From assembly GCA_025362495.1 (NCBI GenBank), contig JANYGI010000042.1, positions 1 to 64,000 of the forward strand: a stretch of 64,000 nt of DNA, written 5' to 3'. The first letter of the stretch is position 1; every line of letters starts with the position of its first letter. Of the stretch, positions 26,099 to 35,928 are shown piece after piece. Both the position numbers and the translations under genes were made by a program. The notes under the pieces were generated by a model, which was given only the letters and a program-made list of their open reading frames with translations, was not told the DNA's origin and did no database searches. The stretch comes from Byssovorax sp. (GTDB lineage: Bacteria > Myxococcota_A > Polyangia > Polyangiales > Polyangiaceae).

Positions 26099-27655
26099 TC
26101 AGTAGCTCGATGACGACGGCGGCGGGCGCGTCGACGGCGTCCCCGCGCGCCGCGACTTCGCCCCGCCGAGCTGGCTCTGCGGCGCGAGGCGGCTCGCCGG
26201 GCCCTCGTCGCCGGCGCGGAGGTGGGCGGTGTCCGTCTCGCCGAGGATCGATTTGGCCGCGTCGGCGCGGGCGGCGCCGTGCGCGAGCGTCGCGTGATCG
26301 ACGACCCAGTGCGCGTTGAGCAGATCGAGGTAGTCGAGATCGAGCTTGCCGCCCGAGGGCAGGATGAACACCGCCGCGAGGTGGGCGAGCGCCGTCACGG
26401 CCTGCACCATTTCTCTCGGAATATAGAGCGCCGCGTGCGTGAAGAGGTGCACCACGGGCGAGCGCGGATCGTGGTGGCGGCTCATCTCGAGATCGTTGGC
26501 CAGCTCGGCGAAGACCCGGGCGGGATTGCGGCCGTGCTCGCCCTTGAACGAGAGCAGGTGCGCCGTCGGGAGCTGCCCGTTGCGCGCGCGCTGGAGCTCG
26601 TACATGCGCGAGTCGAAGAAGCGAAAGGCCACGTCCTCGCCCTCGAGGAGCAGCTTTTTCCCCGTCGCGATCGCCATGCCGCGGGCGAACGTCTGGCGGT
26701 CGCCGCGCATCGAGGCCGAGGCGTCGATGAGCAGGTAATGGATGCGCTTCTGCTCGTCGCGGCTCTGCTCGCGCGCGAAGTACAGCACCTCGTTCTCGGC
26801 CATGCGGCGGACCATTTCGAGGTCGTCCCAGGCCAGCTCGGTGAGGACCATGCTGTCGATCGAGCCGCGCGTTCCCAGGCCTGAATAGCCGAACGAAGCG
26901 CTGGTGCCCGAGGCGGCGCGGGTCTTCGTTTCGAGCACGCTCGGGAGGATCTCGAGCGAGAAGTTGACGATGTCGTTGGCCTCGGGCGAGTCGAGCGCGG
27001 CGAGGAGATCGACCTGGGCGAGGGCGCCCGCCGAGGCCTCGGAGCCGAGCATCCCGAAGAGGCGGAGCGTGTCGAGATCGAGCGCGTCGGCCATGGTCAG
27101 CACGAAGAGGCGACCGGCCTCCAGCGTGGCCAGCGTCGCGCCCTCGAAGTCGCGGCGGGTGACGCCGAAGAGCTGCGGGAGCTGCGGATCCAGCCCATCG
27201 AAGAGCGACGCGTCGATGGGGATCGCGGCGCGGTACGCGGGCGCCACGCTGGTGCGCGCGGCGATGGTGCCGAGGACGCGCGAGAGGACGACGATGATCA
27301 GATCGTCGGACATCTTGAGCTGCGGAGCGCGGCGCGCGGCCTCGCTCTCGCCGAGCTCGTCGAGCATCGCGCGGTACGAGTCCGAGAGGCGCACGCCGTC
27401 GCGGAGGCGCGCGCTTATCACCTGCGCGCTCGCGCGAGGCCCGATTTCGAGCTGATCGCGAGGCGACGAGAAGAGCAGGCCGACGTCGTGCACGAGCATG
27501 AACGGGAGCACGACGCCGAGCCGGGCGAGCCCCTCGTGCCAGCGCACGGCGCGGAGCGCGAGCGACGAGCTGCCCGCGCGCACGTGCGAGAGGGCGAGCG
27601 AGCCGAGCGCGCCCGCGATGGCCGGATCGTTCACGAGAGAGTCGGGGACGGGCAC
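26099..27655 (-). CDS. VWA-domain protein, MIDAS-containing
   Basis: The 518-residue product is read from a GTG at 27655 (MPVPDSLVNDPAIAGAL). The first 290 residues are mostly helical with no signal peptide. A von Willebrand A domain follows from about 305 with a full MIDAS start, LLIDASASMRG (DxSxS), and LHLFTHAALY-like strands later. The C-terminal 40 residues are Arg/Ser/Pro-rich and end in a serine run. Cytosolic VWA proteins of this kind often work with MoxR-type ATPases, but none is in the window. The gene is divergent from the PAP2 phosphatase with 90 bp between starts. Function beyond metal-dependent protein binding is not readable. Confidence 0.82.
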   Translation of the reverse strand: MPVPDSLVNDPAIAGALGSLALSHVRAGSSSLALRAVRWHEGLARLGVVLPFMLVHDVGLLFSSPRDQLEIGPRASAQVISARLRDGVRLSDSYRAMLDELGESEAARRAPQLKMSDDLIIVVLSRVLGTIAARTSVAPAYRAAIPIDASLFDGLDPQLPQLFGVTRRDFEGATLATLEAGRLFVLTMADALDLDTLRLFGMLGSEASAGALAQVDLLAALDSPEANDIVNFSLEILPSVLETKTRAASGTSASFGYSGLGTRGSIDSMVLTELAWDDLEMVRRMAENEVLYFAREQSRDEQKRIHYLLIDASASMRGDRQTFARGMAIATGKKLLLEGEDVAFRFFDSRMYELQRARNGQLPTAHLLSFKGEHGRNPARVFAELANDLEMSRHHDPRSPVVHLFTHAALYIPREMVQAVTALAHLAAVFILPSGGKLDLDYLDLLNAHWVVDHATLAHGAARADAAKSILGETDTAHLRAGDEGPASRLAPQSQLGGAKSRRAGTPSTRPPPSSSSY

Positions 27656-27745
27656 GGCGCGAAGGTAGCAGACCCCGCGCCGCGCGACACCGCGCCGCAT
27701 CGCCGCGGGCCTGCGCCGGGAGAGTGTGATAGGCGCTCGGACACC

Positions 27746-28294
27746 GTGCTTGCCTGGCCCTCTTTCGTGCAGGATTTCGACGTATCGGTGCTGCACTACG
27801 CGCGCGGCGAGCCCGCGTGGGCGATACCGATCTTCCACTTCTTCACGGTGATCGGCGGCGGCTGGCCGCTCCTGTGGCTCGTGCCGTTCGCGGCCCAGCG
27901 CCGCACGCGGGCCACCTCGCTGTGGCTCGCGGGCGCGGTGCTGCTCACGACGAGCCTGGTCAACGTCATCAAGGAGATCGTGAGGCGCGCGCGGCCGTGC
28001 GACGCGCTCGGGTGGTGCTCGGCCATCGCGATCGCGTCGCCCGGCGGGTACTCGTTCCCGAGCGGCCACGCGGCGGGATCGTTCGCGTTCGCGGGGTTCG
28101 TCGCGGTGCGCGTCCCGCGCTGGGCGCTCTGCGCGGGCCTCTACGCGGCGATCGTCGCCTGGTCGCGCTGCGCGCTCGGCGTCCACTACCCGAGCGACGT
28201 GCTCGCGGGCGCGGTGCTCGGCACGATCATCGGCGTCGTCGTGGGCCGCGTGTCGCGCCCCGCGAGCCCCACGTTCACGTCTGATCCGGCTTGA
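27746..28294 (+). CDS. PAP2-family lipid phosphatase
   Basis: The 182-residue membrane protein carries all three phosphatidic acid phosphatase type 2 motifs: KEIVRRARP, PSGHAAGSF and SRCALGVHYPSD, with the catalytic His residues present. About five transmembrane helices surround them. It should dephosphorylate a lipid phosphate such as undecaprenyl pyrophosphate or phosphatidate at the membrane face; which one cannot be told. The start is the GTG at 27746. The extreme C-terminus (PASPTFTSDPA) overlaps the 3' end of the convergent LOG-family gene by 20 bp. Confidence 0.9.
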   Translation: MLAWPSFVQDFDVSVLHYARGEPAWAIPIFHFFTVIGGGWPLLWLVPFAAQRRTRATSLWLAGAVLLTTSLVNVIKEIVRRARPCDALGWCSAIAIASPGGYSFPSGHAAGSFAFAGFVAVRVPRWALCAGLYAAIVAWSRCALGVHYPSDVLAGAVLGTIIGVVVGRVSRPASPTFTSDPA

Positions 28295-28856
28295 GCCACG
28301 CTTCGACGACCGGCGGGCTCTGGACGCGCAGGAGGGCGACGAGGCGCGCGGGATCGGTCTCGACGAGGAGCATGGCGCGGTACTCGGACCGGAGGAGCTG
28401 CTCGTCGCGCGCGCGGTCGAGGAACGCGAGCAGCCCGTCGAAGTAGCCCGCGATGTTGAGCACGGCGATCGGCTTCCGGTGCAGCCCGAGCTGGGCCCAC
28501 GTGAGGATCTCGAAGAGCTCGTCGAGGGTGCCGAAGCCGCCCGGGAGCGCGATGAACGCGTCGGCGAGCGCGGCCATCCTCGCCTTGCGCTCGTGCATCG
28601 TGGAGACGATCTCGAGCCTCGTAACGCCGAGGTGCGCGATCTCCCGGCCGGCGATGAAGTCGGGGATGACACCGACGACCTCGCCGCCGTGAGCGATCGC
28701 CGCGTCGGCGACGGCGCCCATGAGCCCCACCGTCGCGCCGCCGTAGACCAGCGCGAGCCCGCTCGTGGCGAGCTCGGCGCCGAGCCGGGCCGCCGCGGCG
28801 AGGTAGGCGGGATCCCGGCCGGGGTTACCGCCGCAAAAGACGCAGACGCTCTTCAT
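28275..28856 (-). CDS. LOG-family (TIGR00730) nucleotide 5'-monophosphate phosphoribohydrolase
   Basis: The 193-residue Rossmann-fold protein starts MKSVCVFCGGNPGRDP and contains GGATVGLMGAVADA, the ligand motif STMHERKARM and the signature PGGFGTLDELFE. This is the LONELY GUY family, which hydrolyses the N-glycosidic bond of cytokinin riboside monophosphates or AMP/other nucleoside monophosphates; the bacterial role is often nucleotide turnover. The ATG at 28856 gives the usual family start. Its 3' end overlaps that of the PAP2 gene by 20 bp in convergent orientation. It begins 53 bp downstream of the kinase-FGE gene stop in the same direction, so it may share that transcript. Confidence 0.93.
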   Translation of the reverse strand: MKSVCVFCGGNPGRDPAYLAAAARLGAELATSGLALVYGGATVGLMGAVADAAIAHGGEVVGVIPDFIAGREIAHLGVTRLEIVSTMHERKARMAALADAFIALPGGFGTLDELFEILTWAQLGLHRKPIAVLNIAGYFDGLLAFLDRARDEQLLRSEYRAMLLVETDPARLVALLRVQSPPVVEAWLKPDQT

Positions 28857-28909
28857 CGAGGATGCTTTGGAGGAGGCCAGTCGAGCTGGCCAGTGCTGGC
28901 TGGAGTGGA

Positions 28910-31108
<2,199 letters not shown>

Positions 31109-31244
31109 GAAAGCTCTCGAGTTCCTGGACGAAGCGGCGCCGGCCCCTCCCCGGCGGGCGCGGCCTCGGCGCGGTATCGTCGCCGATTTTTTCGAGGCGC
31201 GCTAATAACTACGCCACCCGACGCAAAGCGATCGCGGTCGCGCC

Positions 31245-31928
31245 TCACAGGCGGCCCTGGCGGGCGCCCAGCGCGGCGCCGACGAGGGCCGAGACGACGA
31301 TCACGAGCCCATGGGCCACGAGGACGTGCGAGGCCGTCTCGACGACGCAGTGAGCGTGGATGCCAATCGCCCCGCCGAGGCCGCAGGCCGCGCCCACGAC
31401 GGCGCCGCGCCAGGCCGGAAACGAGAGGAACGAGCGGCGGAAGATCAGCGCGGCGACGGCGAGCGGCCCGAGCGCGAGGATGTGGGCCCACGTCAGGCAG
31501 CCGATGACGTTGCTCCAGTGGATCGGCACGTTCGGCGCAGTGACGTCGCGCACGAGGACGCCGGCGACGTACACCGAAGCGAGCGCGAGCAGGACGATCT
31601 GCACGACGCGCAGGCTCTGCGGGAGGCCGCGCGGGTTCGTCCGCAGCGCGAGCGCGAGGCCGCCGACCGTGAGCGCCGTCCACACGACGAGCGAGGCGAG
31701 CAGCCCCGCGTCGCCGATGTTGCCGCGCACGCCGAGGCGCCACACGAGGAAGACCACCCACGTCACGCCGAAGCCGCCGGCGATGAGGTTGCGTCGGCGC
31801 CGCTGATCGCGCGTGGGCGAGGCTCCATCCGGCGGGACCGGCGCAGGCGTGGGGCGGGTCGAGGCGCCGCCGATCGGATCGGGGATCGAGGCGAAATCGT
31901 CGAGCGAAAAGGGATCAGGAGCGGCCAT
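31245..31928 (-). CDS. nrsF: NrsF-like (DUF1109) six-helix anti-sigma factor
   Basis: The 227-residue product has a cytosolic N-terminal tail of about 45 residues (Pro/Asp-rich, then a basic cluster) and six hydrophobic helices between about 47 and 222. This layout and the HAHCVVETASHVLVAH segment match the DUF1109/NrsF family, membrane anti-sigma factors that hold ECF sigma factors and release them on stress. Cys144, Cys182 and Cys194 are present; Cys144 and Cys194 are 50 residues apart, the same spacing I recall for the two cysteines needed for signal sensing in Caulobacter NrsF. The ATG at 31928 overlaps the sigma gene by 14 bp, which supports co-translation. It is the last gene of the bufferin-like cluster. 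Confidence 0.82.
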   Translation of the reverse strand: MAAPDPFSLDDFASIPDPIGGASTRPTPAPVPPDGASPTRDQRRRRNLIAGGFGVTWVVFLVWRLGVRGNIGDAGLLASLVVWTALTVGGLALALRTNPRGLPQSLRVVQIVLLALASVYVAGVLVRDVTAPNVPIHWSNVIGCLTWAHILALGPLAVAALIFRRSFLSFPAWRGAVVGAACGLGGAIGIHAHCVVETASHVLVAHGLVIVVSALVGAALGARQGRL

Positions 31929-32526
31929 CGGCGCCTCCTTCGACCCGGCCACGGGCCCGGGCCGGCGCCTCGCGCTTGAGCTCTTCCAGCTCGGCGCGGA
32001 GGGCCTCGTAGGCGCGAAACGCGCGGAGCTTCACCGCCGTCGGCGTCGTACCGAGGATCGCCGCGGCGTCGATCACGCTGAGCCCCTCGTAGCGGATCAA
32101 CACGAAGGCGTCGCGCTGCGAGGCGGGGATCCGCGCGAGCACGCGCTCGACGGCGCGCGCCGCTTCGGCCGCGATCGCCGCGGATTCGGCGTCGACACCG
32201 CCGCGATCGACGGTCTCGGATCCGGGATCGCTCGGCAGCCGCTCGGTCGCGCGGAGCCTGGCCGCGCGCGCGTGATCGATGTGCACGTTGCGGGCGATGG
32301 CGTACGCCCAGGGGATCACCGCGCCGCCGGTCGCGAAGGTGGAGCGCGCGCGATGCATCCGCAGGAACGTCTCCTGGAGCAGATCGTCGGCGAGCACGGG
32401 GGAGCCGCTCATGCGCGTGAGGTAGGCGAGCAGCCGCGGGTGGAGCGCCTGGTGCAGCGCCGCGAAGGCCCGGGGATCGCCGCAGGCGTAGCGATCCATG
32501 GCAGCGTTGAGGAGCGACTCATCCAT
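31915..32526 (-). CDS. ECF-type RNA polymerase sigma factor (SigF-like)
   Basis: The 203-residue product has sigma region 2 at about 25-95 (LADDLLQETFLRMHRAR and PWAYAIARNVHIDHARA) and region 4 at about 135-185 with the helix-turn-helix LSVIDAAAILGTTPTAVKLR. No region 1 or 3 is present, so it is an ECF sigma factor. It directs RNA polymerase to a small regulon, and its neighbour NrsF should keep it silent. It overlaps nrsF by 14 bp and follows the DUF2063 gene after 76 bp. A related sigma factor in Caulobacter controls its own DUF692/DUF2063 operon; by analogy this one may switch on the modified-peptide genes upstream. The ATG at 32526 is the first good start. Confidence 0.9.
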   Translation of the reverse strand: MDESLLNAAMDRYACGDPRAFAALHQALHPRLLAYLTRMSGSPVLADDLLQETFLRMHRARSTFATGGAVIPWAYAIARNVHIDHARAARLRATERLPSDPGSETVDRGGVDAESAAIAAEAARAVERVLARIPASQRDAFVLIRYEGLSVIDAAAILGTTPTAVKLRAFRAYEALRAELEELKREAPARARGRVEGGADGRS

Positions 32527-32602
32527 GGTGGGGTGCGCGAGCGCGGCGACGTTAGCACCTCCGCGCGTCCCGGGTGGAGCTTCGCGGTAGCCGGCCTCGG
32601 GC

Positions 32603-33421
32603 TCATGACGCGCCCCCGAGGAGAGCGCCGCGCTGCGCGAGATCGTCGAGGAGCCGCGCCGTGCCCGCGAGCACCTCGGGGCCGAGCGCCTCGCCGCGCG
32701 CAGACGCGGCGCCGACGACGGCGGAGCGCAGCGTCTCGCCGAGCAGCAAACGATCGAGGATCGCCGCCGCGAGCGGGGTGAGCTCGAGGTAGCGCACCTC
32801 GTGATCGGCGTCGCGGTACGCGAGGAGCGCCGTCGGCTCGCGCGCGGGCACGTCGCGCGCGGCCTCGTCGGCGAGGAGCCGGTGCACGGCGTGGTCGTGG
32901 CGCGCGAGCCGCACCGACGCGTGAAAGCGCGCGGTGGTGTCGAGCTCGAGTTCGATCCCCGTCGGCCCGCGATCGTCGTCGGCGCTCCCGACGTCGAACG
33001 CGGTGAGCTCGTGACGCGCGAGATCGCCGAGATAATCCGGCACTTCCGGATCGGTCGCCCACCGCGGCGCCGCCCACGCCACGAGCTCGAAGGCCACGTC
33101 GCGGAGGTAGTGCGAGCGCGGGGCCTCCTCGTCGACGAAGCGCTCGACCCACGCTTCGAAGGCAGGTCCGAGGCGCGCTGCCGTGCGCGGGATCTCGAGG
33201 CGGATCGCCGCCGTGAGCCCGCGACGCACCAGCTTGCGGTACACGAGCAGGCGCCTCTCGCCCTGCGTCGCGAGGCTCGCCGCGTCGCCCGCACCGAGGC
33301 CGCCTTCGATGAAAAAAGCCTTTGAATCGGCCGCGATCCGCGCCTCGACGTCGGGCGCGCGCACCAGGCTGGCGACCGCGCCGAGCAGCGCAGGGAAGCG
33401 GGTCGCGTCGTCGGCGTTCAC
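32603..33421 (-). CDS. bufC: DUF2063 / HvfC-BufC-family partner of MNIO enzyme
   Basis: The 272-residue product starts with GTG in a GTGA overlap with the DUF692 stop, so the two subunits are translationally coupled. The N-terminal third ([52 protein letters not shown]) matches the HvfC/BufC N-terminal domain (DUF2063); the middle ([20 protein letters not shown]) and the C-terminal [13 protein letters not shown] segment match the winged-helix-like peptide-recognition part. In characterised systems this protein forms a complex with the MNIO enzyme and presents the precursor peptide to it. No catalytic residues are expected. It occurs here directly after the enzyme and before the sigma factor. 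Confidence 0.88.
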   Translation of the reverse strand: MNADDATRFPALLGAVASLVRAPDVEARIAADSKAFFIEGGLGAGDAASLATQGERRLLVYRKLVRRGLTAAIRLEIPRTAARLGPAFEAWVERFVDEEAPRSHYLRDVAFELVAWAAPRWATDPEVPDYLGDLARHELTAFDVGSADDDRGPTGIELELDTTARFHASVRLARHDHAVHRLLADEAARDVPAREPTALLAYRDADHEVRYLELTPLAAAILDRLLLGETLRSAVVGAASARGEALGPEVLAGTARLLDDLAQRGALLGGAS

Positions 33422-34290
33422 GCGTCGCCTCGCGCGAAGCGAGCGTGCGCCGCGAGCCCGCGCGCGTACGCGGCCTCGACGCGGCCGAGCTCGATCAGCA
33501 GCTCGGGCAGCGGCGGGATCCGGTGATCGCGCTCGAGCACCACCGGCAGCGGACCCGTCCGCTCGATCACCCACGCGCAGAGATCGAGCACCGGATCGAT
33601 CATGTCCGCGCCGTGCGTGTCGATGACGAGGCCGTGCTCCTCGCTCCGATCGTGCCCCGCGACGTGGAGCTGGACGACGCGATCGAGCGGCAATCGTCGG
33701 AGAAATTCGAGCGCGTCGAAGCCATCGTTGACGGCGTTGACCCAGACGTTGTTGACGTCGAGCAAGAGCTTCGCCGAGCTTCGATCGAGCACCTCCGCGA
33801 CGTAGTCCGCCTCGTCCATCGACCGCTCCCCGGGCACGAAATAGCGCGTGATGTTCTCGATCGCCACGGGCACGCCCAGGAGATCCTGAGCCTCGCGAAT
33901 GCGCGCCGCGACGTGGATGGCCGACGCCTGCGTCAGCGGCAGCGGCAACAGATCGTGGAGCATGCGCCCGCCCGCGCCCGAGAAGCACAGGTGATCCGAG
34001 TGAAACGGGCTCTTCGATCGCTCGACGAAGCGACGGAGCTCGGCCATGTAGGCGCGGTCGAAGGGATCGAGCCCGCCGATCGAGAGCGTGAGCCCGTGCG
34101 TAAGGAACCGATAGTGCTCGGCCACCCGCTCCACCGCGGCGGGGACGTGCCCGCCGCGGCGCATGTGGTTCTCCGGAGAGACCTCGAAGAAGGCGACGCC
34201 GGGGAGCCGCGTCCCCGCGGCGATCGCGTCCACCACATCATCGAGGAAGGCGAAGCGCAGCCCCAGCCCGACACCGTCGATGCTCGACAT
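33418..34290 (-). CDS. bufB: DUF692 multinuclear non-heme iron oxidative enzyme (MNIO; HvfB/BufB-like)
   Basis: The 290-residue TIM-barrel protein starts GVGLGLRF and has the metal-ligand motifs of DUF692: SPEN (38-41), HSDH (97-100), IEN (144-146), DVNN (178-181), LHVAGH (208-213), DTH (224-226) and ERDH (253-256). These bind two or three iron ions; the family oxidises cysteine residues of ribosomal peptides, for example to oxazolone/thioamide groups that bind copper. The natural substrate is almost certainly the small protein encoded 75 bp upstream. The ATG at 34290 has a GGAGGA site four bases away; a longer start at 34338 is possible but lacks one. It overlaps the DUF2063 gene by 4 bp. 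Confidence 0.92.
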   Translation of the reverse strand: MSSIDGVGLGLRFAFLDDVVDAIAAGTRLPGVAFFEVSPENHMRRGGHVPAAVERVAEHYRFLTHGLTLSIGGLDPFDRAYMAELRRFVERSKSPFHSDHLCFSGAGGRMLHDLLPLPLTQASAIHVAARIREAQDLLGVPVAIENITRYFVPGERSMDEADYVAEVLDRSSAKLLLDVNNVWVNAVNDGFDALEFLRRLPLDRVVQLHVAGHDRSEEHGLVIDTHGADMIDPVLDLCAWVIERTGPLPVVLERDHRIPPLPELLIELGRVEAAYARGLAAHARFARGDA

Positions 34291-34365
34291 AGCGTCCTCC
34301 ACGGGGCTCGCCGGGGAGCGGGGCCAATCGCGGCCCATCACGCTCCCCTTCTGCTGGGCCGCCTG

Positions 34366-34725
34366 TCAGCCGCAGGTGCCTTCGCCGCAGCTGCCGTTCG
34401 CGCCGGTCTTCTTCGCGTCGGTCTTCTTGCCGGTCTTCTTCGCCGGCGCGGCGCCCGCGGCGGGCTTCGCCGAGGTCGCGCCGGCGGGCATCGCCGCAGC
34501 AGCCTTGGCGTCGGCCGGGGCCTTCGCGGCGTCCATCGTCGCGGCGGCGGCGGCGTCGCCCGTCTTGCCCTCGGTCGGAGCGGCGGCCGCCTTCGCATCG
34601 GCCGGCTTGGCCTCGGCGGCGGCCGGGATCTCGGCGGCGTTTACGGGAGCGGGGGACGCGCCGCAGCCCGTGAGCAGAACAGCGCCGGCGCCGAGGACGG
34701 CAAGGGTTTCGTAGAGGCTCTTCAT
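34366..34725 (-). CDS. bufA: Bufferin-like MNIO precursor peptide with lipobox and C-terminal CGEGTCG
   Basis: The 119-residue product has a signal peptide of about 20 residues ending in a lipobox (LLTGC, Cys21). Then come about 90 residues rich in Ala, Lys, Pro, Thr and Asp with no Cys, and a C-terminal core GSCGEGTCG with Cys113 and Cys118. The core resembles the repeated EGKCG motifs of HvfA/bufferin precursors, whose cysteines are modified by DUF692 enzymes, and the DUF692/DUF2063 genes follow immediately. It would be an exported, possibly lipid-anchored, modified peptide that binds copper or a similar metal. The ATG at 34725 has an ideal AGGAGA site (34734-34739, eight-base spacer). Unlike known precursors it has one core motif and a true-looking lipobox. 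Confidence 0.85.
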   Translation of the reverse strand: MKSLYETLAVLGAGAVLLTGCGASPAPVNAAEIPAAAEAKPADAKAAAAPTEGKTGDAAAAATMDAAKAPADAKAAAAMPAGATSAKPAAGAAPAKKTGKKTDAKKTGANGSCGEGTCG

Positions 34726-34763
34726 CGCAAAATTCTCCTGGGGTTCCCCTGGTTGGGTTCGTC

Positions 34764-34788
34764 TACGCGCGAGATCGAGTCTGGTTTC
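34764..34788 (-). promoter_or_regulatory. Candidate ECF-sigma promoter before bufA
   Basis: On the minus strand GAAACC (34788-34783) is followed after 15 bases by CGTA (34767-34764), a layout close to ECF-type promoters, whose -35 element is usually GGAAC- or GTAACC-like. Transcription would begin near 34757, giving a leader of about 30 bases with the AGGAGA ribosome site. It sits downstream of two hairpins, which fits a separate start for the buf genes. This is a visual match only. Confidence 0.3.
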
Positions 34789-34802
34789 TTCGAGCCCGCG
34801 TG

Positions 34803-34843
34803 GCGTCTCGAAAGAGACGTACGAGCCGCTCGGAGCGGCTCGT
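34803..34843 (-). terminator. Two tandem hairpins between yceI-like gene and bufA
   Basis: A 10-bp perfect stem with a 3-base loop (34821-34830 / 34834-34843) is followed on the minus strand by a 6-bp stem closed by a four-base loop (34804-34809 / 34814-34819), extended by a G-U pair. They begin six bases after the YceI-like stop codon. There is no T-run, so they may be a factor-dependent or leaky terminator, or an mRNA-stabilising element. Confidence 0.55.
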
Positions 34844-34848
34844 GGCAA

Positions 34849-35682
34849 TCACGGCGCGGCCTTGGCGGTAAAATCGACCGAGACCAGCGCCTCCTTGTTG
34901 ACCTTCGGCGAGAGCACGTCGAGGCCCTTCGCGGCGAAGCGACCGAAGGCGTCGCGCGGCTTCACGTCGAACTCCGCGAGATCGATCGGGATCGGCTTCG
35001 TCGTCTTCACGGCGACGCTGCTGATCTTGTCGCCGTCGACCTTGAACGTGGCCTCGAGCTCCACCGTCTTGTCGGCCTTGTGGCCGTGCAGGAGGAACTC
35101 GCCCTTGGCCGTGAGCATCACCTTGCGCTCGGCCCCGGGGATCTTCATCAGGTTCTTCTCGCCCGCGACGTCGATCGACTTGATCGAGAACTGGACCTTG
35201 GCGTTCTCGACGCGCTTGTCCGCGGGCGCGTCGTCCGAGATCTCGAGCCAGGTGCGGGCGTGCTTGTTCTGAAGCTCCGACTTGGTTTCCTCGGGGAACT
35301 TCCCGTCGGCGCCGGCGGCCACCGCCTGGAAGACCTCGAGGCCGCTGATGTCGATCGTGATGAGGCCGGTCGACTTCGACAGGTCCATCGGATCGACGTT
35401 GAGATCACCCGTGGTCGAGTCGGAGGCCTTGCCGTGGATCTTCTCCTTCGGCGCTTCCATCATGAAGTCGATCTTGCTCGGCGCCTTCTGGATCGCGAGC
35501 TTGACGGCCCCCATCGCGGCGGGCTTCGCCGGCGCGAGCGCCGAGGCCGTCGGCGCGATCACCACCGCGGGCGGCGCGGGCTTGTCGTCGCAGCCGACGG
35601 CCCCGAAGAGCCCCACCCCGAGCGTGGCCAGCGCGAACAACCGCGCCACGTCACTCAACGGATCCCTGTTCTTACGATTCAT
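34849..35682 (-). CDS. YceI-like domain lipoprotein
   Basis: The 277-residue product has a basic N-terminus, a signal peptide with lipobox GAVGCDDKP (Cys31) and an Ala/Pro linker. From about 60 it shows a YceI-type lipocalin-like domain: SKIDFMMEAP, HGKASDSTTGDLNVDP, the LITIDISGLEVF strand and FLLHGHKADKTVELEAT near residue 200. YceI proteins bind isoprenoid-like or other amphipathic molecules in the periplasm. A strong AGGAGA site lies ten bases before the ATG. It is co-oriented with, and 123 bp upstream of, the bufferin-like precursor, with two hairpins between, so membership in the same regulon is possible but not shown. Confidence 0.82.
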   Translation of the reverse strand: MNRKNRDPLSDVARLFALATLGVGLFGAVGCDDKPAPPAVVIAPTASALAPAKPAAMGAVKLAIQKAPSKIDFMMEAPKEKIHGKASDSTTGDLNVDPMDLSKSTGLITIDISGLEVFQAVAAGADGKFPEETKSELQNKHARTWLEISDDAPADKRVENAKVQFSIKSIDVAGEKNLMKIPGAERKVMLTAKGEFLLHGHKADKTVELEATFKVDGDKISSVAVKTTKPIPIDLAEFDVKPRDAFGRFAAKGLDVLSPKVNKEALVSVDFTAKAAP

Positions 35683-35928
35683 GTTCCAGGTGTCTCCTGT
35701 GCACCGGGGCTCTGACCCCGGATCGCCGTGCGCGGCAGAACGATACGCCGAGCCGGCTCGCCGGATCCACTACTGCCCAGCCCGCCGCCGGTTTCGCCGC
35801 TTCGCACCGGACCGGCAGATCCGCCCGGATCGTGCCCTCCCTGCACACCCGGGCTGGCCCACGGGATGCACCGCCGCCGCTCGCGTCGAACGAAATACCG
35901 GCATGGCGCCCGGCCGACGGAGGACTCG

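Noticed and set aside
26087-26100. 14-base palindrome between convergent genes as a terminator
   Set aside because: It has no loop and no T-run, so it cannot form a terminator hairpin; it may be chance.
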